From NCBI GenBank assembly GCA_013423325.1, contig BLJB01000070.1, positions 1 through 64,000 on the forward strand: DNA of 64,000 bases, written 5' to 3'. The notes beneath the pieces are model-generated. The model did no database searches and was not told the origin of the DNA. It saw only the letters and a list, made by a program, of their open reading frames with translations. This DNA comes from Usnea hakonensis (Eukaryota; Ascomycota; Lecanoromycetes; Lecanorales; Parmeliaceae). Made by a program: the position numbers and the translations under genes. This document shows positions 21,381-31,564 of the stretch, one piece after another; position 1 is the stretch's first letter; every line of letters begins with the position of its first letter.

Positions 21381-22192
21381 TCATTCGACTTTGCTCTCGA
21401 AATTCTCCCCTTCCACTAACTCTGGTATATCGTCATCGTCTTCATCCTCCGCTTTCCCCCCCTCCCCTCCATCCTTCTTCTGTAGGCTCTGGTAGCTCTC
21501 GGCTAATTTCCGCAAGGACGCCAGACTGTCTGGGCCAAGCTGATTCAGTATACCGGGGACAAGCTCGGTGAGCTCCTTGTCCTCGCCGGTCCCGTAGATG
21601 GCAAATGTGTTCGATGGAACCGATGCGTGGACTGTTCGAAGAATATCAGGCAAGGTATACATGCAACAGAGAGAAGTTTTGAATGGCCCGTGAAGATCAA
21701 AGAAAATGACAAATGGTTACGAGGGAAAACAGATACGGGATAGTTCGGCATGAAATTTACCTTTGGGAGCAGCAAAGTGAATCACATTGCCATCTTCTTT
21801 AAACATGTTGACTTCCTCAATCGCTTGAATAGGCTGGACATTGAGCTTCTTCAGGGACGTTTGTAGCTTTTTGTCGTCGGTGCCGGATGATTTGTGAACT
21901 TTCTTCACTTTTCTCCGGGGTGTACCCTTGCCTCTATAGGTGCACATAGGACTTTTAGCTATAATCAAGTAATGGAAGCCCAGCTCGGAGCTGAGTGAAA
22001 TTGTATTCGTTGGGCAGCCCGGAGACGGAGGGACAATGCTTACCCTGAATCCCTTGCTTGTCAGCGGCAGTTCGATTGCACACAGACGTGGAAATCCATG
22101 AAAGCAGATGGTGTAGATTAAAAAACCGGACAGTATCAATGCTCACCGATTCGCACAGACTGCTGCATTTTTGCCAGCTTTGCTTGATCCAT
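21381..22192 (-). CDS. EGD1: Nascent polypeptide-associated complex beta subunit (NAC-beta, BTF3-like)
   Basis: Beta subunit of the ribosome-bound NAC chaperone that contacts nascent chains at the tunnel exit. Minus-strand exons 22192-22147, 22044 (one nucleotide), 21933-21761, 21631-21381 give 156 residues, the normal fungal length. N-terminus MDQAKLAKMQQSVRIGGKGT, then PRRKVKK (ribosome-binding basic motif), the NAC domain (KKLNVQPIQAIEEVNMF, GNVIHFAAPKVHASVP, NTFAIYG) and an acidic tail ending ENFESKVE. Exon 1 ends atc-g before gtgagc; the next long exon starts after ctatag with a-ggc-aag. One extra G is needed to give I-G-G-K-G-T, conserved to human BTF3, and exactly one G lies between ttcag and gtaagc at 22044. 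A 13-nt exon (caagggattcagg) would also keep frame but breaks the motif. Confidence 0.93.
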
Positions 22193-25100
22193 AGCTGTAT
22201 TTGTATTGAAACGTTCGCTGTGTGCTTTTTTGTGGGACACCTTCCTATTAACCAAGAGCTAGCCCAATTCCTTCGCGGAGTCTTCAATAATCAAGTATAA
22301 TTGAGCGAGTCACGGAAAGCTTGACTGATATTGCCCGCTTGTTAGGGCAATGATTGGTTGAAGGGCAAGACAAAGTGTGATGCCAAGAGATACATAAATC
22401 GGAAGCGAGGATGTTCCGTCCGTTCACTTATATTTACTACGTATTCTCAATTTACTCATAGTGAAAGGAAAGAGGTATACATACGCTTAATAAGAATCTA
22501 CCAACTTATTTGCAGGGGACGGGAATGCTTGACTTCCTTGCAGGCACGTACACTCAGTTGGACTACGTCAATTCTCTTCAATTCTCTGCAAATTCATTGG
22601 AAGGCGGGCCTTTCCTTTTCTGCCTGATTTCTCACGCAAAGTACAAGCAAATAGCTTGACACCAATGCGATTGGCCATTCCTTTGACGTACAACAACATG
22701 CCATTTCTTTAGCTCGACATGTTGAGCAGAAGCTCGAACAGAGCAGTGCACATCGTCGCCGTACAGGCCACCGCAATAGGTGACTAGAGACCTGGTCTTA
22801 CTCATACAGGAATTGCAGAATTCTGCACAACCCACCGCTAATAGAATTGCAGACGTGCACGATGTTGAAAAATCAGTCAAGAACGTGAAAAATGAGCTCA
22901 GAAAGGGAGTCCGAATTGACACCGTTAGTGAACCAGGGGGATGTAAGTCTGTCTTGCCCCGGTCCATTTGTCCCGCCACAGCCTAATTCTGCGTGATGGC
23001 TCGACTTCTTGGCCAAAAGAAATTGGTCTGACTCAGACTTCTGCGTGGAAAAGGCTGAGTGTGGACACTACGTGGGTGATGAACGAATGCTGGTATAGAA
23101 TCAATTTGAAGCTGAGAGACGAAAGAGAGTGTCGAGTCCAGGAGATATGTTTTAGATATGAGACTCAGGGATGGATGGATATGTCAGCAGGGTTATTTGA
23201 TTGCAGATGTCAATCTATCCGTACGTACAGCACGAATGATAGTTGGGAGAAAGGAAGTTGAGATTCATGATAAAGAGAAGGAGGACTTAAGGGTTTCGGT
23301 ATAAGGGGATTCGATGAAAGGAGGATCTACTCATGCTATTAGTAGATCTTTACTGATCAAGATCGCCGAAACATGTGTATCGACCTAGGACATATTATGG
23401 ACGGTCACGGATGGAATCGGTCATATAACAAGTGTGAAGGAGGAAGGCCCCAACAACCAATGCCGTAGCCTTGTCTTATCTCCTGCGAGCAATCACTGAA
23501 GTTCCATGCGTTCGGTGAGTTAATTAAATTTCGGTGGCGATTACAGAGATATGGGTCCATTTGCCTCGTTGCAGGCTTGCAGCTTCATTATCTTCACGCG
23601 TTGAGAGCCTCTGGGCGCCAAAGTCAGGGGCGATTGGGAGTTGGGACGCCTATCCGCTCGGTACTTGTTCTTAATTATCGTTATGTCTGTCTCTGCCGTA
23701 GAATAATAATAATAATGCACGTCTCCCGCTATCAACCACTCGCTGGAGCACGAGAGCTTATCTTTTCCCATGGCTTGATCCACACTCTCACTTATAAAAA
23801 AGCAGGCTGGTCCCCTCATTTCTCTACCATATTTTCATCGATTCTGCCCAGGATTTCGAGCCACTTTTTGTTGAATTATTGTGCTCTCTTTTCGGCTACG
23901 ATTTATAGATATCCTCCATCCTCTGAGGAAACAACAATACTCCCGTCCGGTGCACTGCGATCTGGAAGACTGACTGGCGCAGACAACGAGGAACCAGAGA
24001 CAGATGAGATGATTGGCTCAACTCGGCAACGGTCCTTTGCTTCCATCTAGCCCTCGTTTTCAGGGGTTCTTTATTCCCTAGGGTTTTGTGGTCTAAATTC
24101 CGCAGCTGAATGAGAGTCCACGGCCTTCCCAGGCCAAACGAGTCGAACCAATTCACATCTGGGCGGAAGAAAGTTACCTACAATTAACACTTGAATGTGA
24201 CAGTGACCTTCGAAAATCAACAGCCTCTTTGCAGTCTACCTTCGAAACATCAACGCGCCTGCGCAAAGACGACTTCTGTTTCTTCCTCACGGCGATTTGC
24301 TGTTGCTCAGTTGCGGGATAATGCTTCAGCGATGTCTGGACGAAAAGCAGTACTTCCTTGACTAGTCTCACTTTGGTCGTCGTTCGTCTCCACGATCCGC
24401 CTCGACTAATCTCTTTCTAAACTTTACCGAACGGTTCACATTGGCTGAAAAGTGCCACAAAGGCTAGAATGACCCTTTCATTGCTTTAGCGGCGTGGGGG
24501 TAACGTTTGACATCTCAAAATTCGCAATAATAATACTATCAGAGGGGACAACAGCCTATCGACGATGTGGAAAAATCAACTGCTTCATACGCGTCTCAAG
24601 AAAAATGAGAAAAAGTTGTTGGGCGCACTCATGTGCCTGTCCTCTTGTCTTTCTATCCTTCTCTTCTGTGATCTGTCTTCCTTGGTCCGAGGGTCCCACA
24701 TCAGACCCACACCAACAATAGAAATTTCGGGCCGAAGATGAACTGCATGAGCCCTCGTTTGGCTTCCCGCAGATCGAAGGAAGAGCTCGAGAGTGTCCAA
24801 TGAGAACCTGCTGATTTCATCCTTAAAGCGGTCATCCAATTATTATCGACAGCGCCCGCAGTGCCGATTTGAATTGGCCACCGACCCCATCCTCAACCAT
24901 CCGCGTGCGGAATGTCTGCGTCTTGCAGACCCACGGCATTTCTACACGGACGAGGACATTCCTTGACTGACAATATTATAGCACCAACCGAAGATCGTGT
25001 ATCGTTGTTGCTTTTTTGGATGCGAACTCTACGTAGTTGTTCGAGACCCGGGAAAATGCGAAGCGGCGCAAACCGGGACAATGTCGAGAAAAACTTCAAT

Positions 25101-26222
25101 TTCATTATCACATGCGGATTCGAAATATAGGTTGCCGTTGAGCGTGCTCCTCATCAGTCATCTAACGTACTGCTGCGTATGCTATGACGGTTTTGTGAGA
25201 AAGAAGGCCTAGACATTTAAACAAAATGGCTGGACCCGGAAGCGGCCGAATACATATCCCAATTTCGTTGTCTCACACTGCACAATGCATCAAATTTTTG
25301 TTGGCCATTCCCGGTGCCCATTCGTAATAAATGCAAGTCGTGGACCAAAATCCCCATGACGCTCTTCGGGGGCTCGGGGTGCGGAAGATCACATGTTTGA
25401 TATGCGTGTTCTACAAATAGGGTCGACATCAAAGTCAAAAGTCAACGTGGGCGCTGTGGAGGGGTGGAAGGCTGATCATTTTGCACTTTCCCCGCAATCC
25501 TGCTCCTTCAACTTTTGGGATGGGTAGGTACTTTGTCTCTCACTCACCCGTCTCTCGACTAGTACTTCAGCATTTGATACTCTTACTAAAAGCCTAGATA
25601 CTCCATCGAGCCCAAATCTGCGGAATAAGATTTCAGGGTCCCCCTGTGAGATGCAATTGACCCCCACATTAAAACATAGCATCAGGGGACTTACACCAAG
25701 CACTAGTAAACACTAGGCAGGAATAATTACCCACCAACCAGACGGAATGCCTCGAGTCTTTGACTTTTGCTGTGATTGCTTGGGGGGCAAAGAGGGAGAA
25801 TAAAAATCAAAATTATTAAACGATAGGGGAAAAAAAGGGAATAAAATCAAATATGAAAGGTGAATGCCAGCATGCATCTATGGCGGACTAGCTACCTAAC
25901 CTTAGCTACGCATTTCATGCTCTAGCTCTGACTTACCCCGAACCAATTTAGTAGCCCCACCGAAAATCCAACCCTTTGCCCGCGTCTGGCCAACCATCGT
26001 CCCCAAAAGAAAATAGGTCTAGGTACCCTATTACCCATAATGCTTGCCGTAGACCCTGACCGGCCCTAATTATACCCTAAAGTAAAGAAGTCGCCCATCC
26101 TCCTCAGATGCGTCGTATCATCGTATGCAGGTAGTGGAGAAAGAAACGTCAGCTTCTGTCCTCTCATCACTACTTTCATCTTTGATCCCTCAATTGATCG
26201 AGAGTTCTTTTCTCGTTTCTTT
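22193..26222. other. 4-kb divergent non-coding region between EGD1 and areA
   Basis: No recognisable gene on either strand; frames of 60-180 codons overlap on opposite strands without domains. Both flanking genes start outward, so both promoters are here. The areA side is exceptionally long, consistent with the long leader and upstream control regions known for fungal AreA/NIT2 genes. Several short GATA cores (for example cttatc near 23758, ctatcg near 24556) are present, but this motif is too short to prove autoregulation. Confidence 0.5.
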
Positions 26223-29147
26223 ATGCCTCGGTCCACCCAGGCCAACGATGTCTCCAAGCAGTATTTCATGAGCCGGTCGGCAGACATGACTCGTGGGGGA
26301 ATCGCTCATGCAGTCACCCACTCAGCCGAGGACATCGACATCGACGATGTTACCAACTTCCCCGCCAATACCCTCTCCTCCTCATCTTCCACCATCCTCT
26401 CAACTCCCCAGTCCTTCCAACCACCCAGATATACAGAAGCACAATCATCACACAACCCAACCACTCCAGCCTCCCCTGCCTACAAGCAGGTTCGAGACAC
26501 AGTGGATATCTCCCCCGCAAACAAGAAGACTCGGAAAAACCTTCTCCGAGAGAGCTTTTTTTCAGACTGGAAGGACGACGCCGCCAGCGCCGACCTTGGC
26601 GATCCCGATGAGATGCAGAAAAAGGATCCACTTGGAACGCAGATATGGAAGCTGTATAGCAAGACCAAATCACAATTGCCAAATCAAGAACGAATGGAGA
26701 ATTTGACCTGGAGAATGATGGCCATGAACTTGAAGCGCAAAGAGCGGGAGCAGGCACGGTACGTTTGAGAGCGGACGAGCCCACCTGTGCGCCCAAGAAT
26801 CAGACTGACAAGCGCGTTTGCAGCGCAAGTCAACAATCCGCCAGCGCTCCTTCGGGCATTGCGAAGCTTCGAGAGTCTCTAGACCTTTCATTAGACACCC
26901 CCGATCCGGACGCCATGAACATCGACGACTTCATATTTCCTACTTCAATCGCATCTCCCGCTGGCATATCTCCTCCCTCTCCTTCACCCCCTTTAGACGC
27001 CAATGCTTCCGCCATACCGATCAAAACGAAGAAGGATGTACAGCATCCAATACATCCAGACTTTCCCCCGTCAGCGCCTTCTCAAGACGGCATAAGGAAT
27101 CATGAGTTCGATTATGTCCAACGGCGGGTGAGAAAGACAAGCATTGATGAGACAAAAGTACGCCCTCTGAACGGTGGCGAATCACCCTGGAGCCCAACGT
27201 TGCTGATTATGTGGGACACAGTCACGAAAGCGGCCTGCCGAGTTTTCTCCTCAAGTAAACCCTACCAACAGTATCGTCATACCCAATGATCCAGACGGGG
27301 ATGCTGGACTGGGTGATTACTCTCTCGATCATACAGGGCAGCAGCCCTTTCCCACGCACGCCAATACCTACCCCCACGTCCCTTTCAATCTCGACACCTT
27401 TAACGTCAACGAAGACCCGATTCTCCATTCTGCTGGTCCATTCCAGCAGAACTTCACATTCTCGCCAGCTGCATCTCCTATCAATAACCACGGTCCATTC
27501 TCGACATACAAGAACACCCCAATCGGTTCCTCTATCAATTCTGCAGAGTACTACTCCCCGCCTGGGTCCGCTCATCCCTCTGCGACATCTACACCGCAAC
27601 CATTATACGACAACGAGCACTTGTACTTCGGTCGCCAGAACGCCGATGTGCGGCACCAGCGACCCATGCAGAGTTACCTAAGTAGTCGCCCCTCCAATCT
27701 GTCCACCTCATTACAACCTCAATACGTGTACAATCCCTCCAACGAAGCAATGTTTAACGCCGCCACAAGTGCCGCTTGTGCATCGGGGAATTTCACTGCT
27801 CCCGCGTTCTCGATGCAGCATATCAATCCTTCTCAAGTTCTTCGCCCCGAGTACTCCAATGCACAGCCACATGGCATCAACATGCAGCGTCATGAGAACA
27901 TGTTCTCCTTTGGTGAAGATTCGGATAATGAAGACGATGAAGGAGGTACTTTCCCTGAAAGGTCTATGATGATGCAGACAGACTTCTCAACCATGGACGA
28001 TCATCCATTCGACCTTCGTAGTAATGGAATTCCATGGGATGCAAACCTAAGTGGGCAACACAACACGATGTCGGCGAGATATCCTGGGGGCCCGCCCAAG
28101 AAGCAAGTCACAATAGGGGGCACGGAGACGGTGACATCGCCACAAGACTGGGCGCAAGGTAGCGGTATCAGTCGGACACACGGATCTTCTGCCTCGGTTA
28201 GCGATATTCGCAACCGAAGCAACGACTCCAGAAGACAGAAGATCCCACGGACGAGCTCCACTCCCAACGCTGTCCATCTTGGTCAGCAGGCGGCTATGCA
28301 CGCTCGGCCTCAGTCTTCGCCTAGCTCTCCCCTGGAGTCCGGTTTCAGCAGCGTAGCTCCGTCCCGTCCAAATAGTCCTAGTGGATCCAAGGCTGGCGAC
28401 AATAATGGGGTACCCACGACTTGCACCAACTGCTTCACCCAAACGACTCCTTTGTGGCGCCGAAATCCTGAAGGCCATCCTCTTTGCAACGCTTGCGGCC
28501 TGTTCCTTAAACTTCACGGCGTAGTCCGCCCTCTTTCTCTAAAGACCGATGTCATCAAAAAGCGGAACCGAGGTAGTGGTAATCAGCTGCCCATTGGCAA
28601 CTCATCTACTCGTTCTTCCAAGAAAGCGTCTCGCAAGAACTCGATCCATCAAAGTCCCGCGACAACGCCTGTGTCTAGCAAATTACAAGGTCAAAACGAC
28701 TCGGCATCTCCACCTTCAGCTTATGGATCCACGAACTCAGGCTCGACTGCTGGCAGCACCCCAACGAGCTATGGACCTGGGCCGTCTGCAGGTCTGGGTA
28801 GCCTTCCACCAATTGCTGCAGCACCGCCGAAGCCTGCACCTCCTACATCAACAATTGCTACCAGCAGACCGACATCGACAGTTGTGCCAAAACGTCAGAG
28901 GAGGCACTCCAAACAAGGGTCCGGTAGAGGTGGTGGTGGCCAAGAAACCGAGATGGCCGATGCGGAAACTACAAGTGGAAAAGCGCCAGCTGCTTCATCT
29001 AAGAAGAAAGATCTTGGGCCACATCAGATGGCTGGTGCTCCTATGCCTGGAATTTCAGGTGCAGGGATGATGGGGGCAGGGAACATGATGGTCAGCGGTC
29101 CGTCTTCCGGGACCCAGGAGTGGGAGTGGTTGACGATGAGCCTATGA
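26223..29147 (+). CDS. areA: AreA/NIT2-type GATA transcription factor, global nitrogen regulator
   Basis: Activates genes for secondary nitrogen sources when ammonium and glutamine are low. Exons 26223-26758, 26824-27157, 27222-29147 give 931 residues. The AreA N-terminal region lies at about 110-178 (SFFSDWKDDA, QIWKLYSKTKSQLPNQERME, LTWRMMAMNLKRKER). EFDYVQRRVRKTSIDETK is followed after splicing by SRKRPAEFSPQVNPTNSIVI. The single zinc finger is C-x2-C-x17-C-x2-C at about 691-715 (CTNC...CNAC), with the basic stretch VIKKRNRG after it. The C-terminus ends QEWEWLTMSL, the conserved tail through which AreA binds the co-repressor NmrA (known from A. nidulans). Low-complexity Ser/Pro/Gln regions lie between. 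Both introns are GT-AG (65 and 64 bp). ATG 26223 is the first start of the open frame. Confidence 0.95.
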
Positions 29148-30148
29148 GGCCCCACTCCAAGGATATGTCAACCCTAAACTCCGGACAATGCACGAGCTTT
29201 CGAGACGCAGGTGCTGTCTCACAAATCAGAATTATCGTCTTCCCCCTCAGACAAGCTCGGCGACAACTTGATCTACATATTTCACGTATTTACATTTTAC
29301 AGCCGGATCGTCTTTTGAAACCGGCTTCAACCTAGCTCCACCGGACACGTTCATGATTCCTAACCAACGCATGCTGTGCTCGCTGGGCGGGGCACGCTAA
29401 ATTGTGCAGGATAGGGATCGCATGGTCAGAGTGGCATCTACGTTTATACATCGCTGCTCTTTTACGTTTGTCCAGTGGACAAGTTGTCCTTACTGCTTGC
29501 ACAGCTTCTTGCGTACTCATGACTTTTGCTCTTAATTGATATCACCGCGTCTGACGAACCTTGGCATAGGTGTCAGAAGTGCGCTTGGGATTTGGGTCTG
29601 ACGGGATTTGGGTTAATTACTTTCGGTCCTGGATGCACGGTTAAGCATTTCCGGGGGTTTTGACGAGAATTGGATCGTGTTGATGGTGTGATGGAAGGGC
29701 CTAAGGCGTGGCTCGATGAAGGCGTGCAACCAATGGAGGCGTTCTGGTGTTCAGGCGAAATAAGATGAGACAACATTCAGGCTCGCAACCAGTTTGCATA
29801 TATTTATGACAATCAGAGTTTCACATGCAGAAGAGGGATATTAATGGGTAAAACTTAAGCCGATGCTCCAGAACTTCTGGAGGTTGATTTGGTACTCTCC
29901 ATCTCGTGTATTTGTATTAGATTTTTGGGTATCACACCACGCTTCCTGAGCACCTGAAACTCCTCCCATACCTCCGGTTGGACCACAACAGCCCCCCAGC
30001 TACGACCCATTACCTCTCGCGGTAGATGATTGGAACTTAGCAGTCCTCAGGGGCACTCAATTGACTCGAGACGTGTCCTTACTCGCCTTGCCCTTCGCAC
30101 TGCTTACTGACAGCCTTCGGCAGAACTAAGCTTATATGGTTCAAAGCG
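29148..30148. other. areA 3' region and HSK3 3' region; no gene seen
   Basis: Convergent 1-kb gap. The areA 3' untranslated region lies here. In A. nidulans this mRNA region controls stability (known), but no specific element was identified. Confidence 0.45.
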
Positions 30149-30722
30149 TCACTTCTGCTTGCCCTTTTCCTTCTCTCCAGCACCAGCATCAGCACCAGCA
30201 GCATTTGCTGCCTCCTCGCCAAGAATCTTCGAGGCAGCCATGAACCTGATCGGAGAGAACAAAGTGTTAGCCAGGTGCTCAATTATATCCATGGAGAAAG
30301 AACGAAAAGAAAGAAAAAGAAAGATGGGGGCACACAGTTAGCTGCTTCTGTTCTCTGCACCTCTCGCAATTCCCCCAAAGACGGGAGCCCCCTTTCTTGA
30401 TTCCCCCCACCACATCGGACAGTCAGACAGACAGACAGAATGACAGGCAGATACGAGCGTAACAAGCCACGGGGAAAAAAGAGAAACGGCCAACCCACCC
30501 ACCACCCCACCATCCCCCCAAACCCCGCACGTACTCCGCCTGCACGGCCGTCATGCCTACCAGATTCTCCATATCGGCCAAGTGCGCATTCAATTGCGCC
30601 AACTGCGCGTGTAAATGGGTGTATTGTCTATTGCGGTTGATGGTTGAAGCGGACGCAGACGTGGACGTGGACGGGTGGGATAGAAGAGAGGTCGTTGGAG
30701 GCCGGTGCGGTGAGGCGGACAT
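30149..30722 (-). CDS. HSK3: DASH complex subunit Hsk3 (kinetochore)
   Basis: One of the ten small subunits of the DASH/Dam1 ring that couples kinetochores to microtubules. Exons 30722-30511 and 30245-30149 on the minus strand give 102 residues. A Ser/Thr/Pro-rich lead of about 27 residues precedes the family core INRNRQYTHLHAQLAQL, LADMENLVGMTAVQAEYVRG, then after splicing LGGWFMAASKILGEE, and an Ala/Gly/Lys-rich tail. The intron (30510-30246, 265 bp) is much longer than its neighbours; donor tg|gtggggtgg, acceptor gatcag, with a perfect GCTAAC branch site just before it. The junction codon (TG+G) gives Trp. Other in-frame donors nearby were weaker or broke the motif. Confidence 0.82.
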
Positions 30723-31564
30723 TATGCACAGTAATTGAGGTAACCTTTGTTGTAGATGTTGGTAGGAAAGGTGGGATGAGCTCTAGCCAAAGGCCGTGGT
30801 CGGACTTGTCCGAAGGTTCGAAAGAGGTTGGGAATTGGGCGCAAATATGTTGTACATAGGTATGAGGTACGTACTACTACTATTGTTGGAGAATAGTCAC
30901 GTGAGAATATACCGATCTTGGACCGCCTCAACCTCAGGCAGCAAGCATACTCTAATTTGGTTACATTTCAATTGCTGTCGTCAGGGAATCGAATAGTAGA
31001 AGGGCAAAGAAATTCCATAGTCCTCTGCTATTCTAAGCCAGTTCTGCTAATACACGAGGTGCAGCAACAGCTGCTAGAAGATCACTCTATCCTCCCCTTT
31101 CCTCGACTTTCAGATGCAAACCCAGAATTGCTACTTCGTGTCATGGGAGAGCAGCACAAAAAGAAAACAAGAAAACGCTCGGGACGCTGACTCCAATGCA
31201 GTATTATGTTAGTTGTTCCCACAATATTAAGGAGGTCACACTCGTGTGTGTATATACCATCGAATGAAACTGGACCATGCAGATGATGTTCGGTCCGAGC
31301 AGGACCACCCTCAAGTCTTTCCCGGGAATTAAAATGAATCTGTCTTGCTTAATGCTTGGTTGTCTATCGTTGGTTGATCAAAAGGATATAAGGTCATGGA
31401 CTGTATGCAATGCTAGTGGATGTAGACGTTCTCAAACCCGAGGTGAAGTATAAAATGCCTCAGTGCTGAGGGCAAGGCACGTGAAAAGGACGCTGCTGCG
31501 AGTGCAGTTTGGCGTTTGCGATGCCGTGACCATTCAGTTCGGTCTGGTGAGGACAACTGACCTC
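30723..31564. other. HSK3 promoter region; no gene seen
   Basis: 840 bp upstream of HSK3 and downstream of the reductase-family gene. No domain-bearing frame. Confidence 0.5.
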
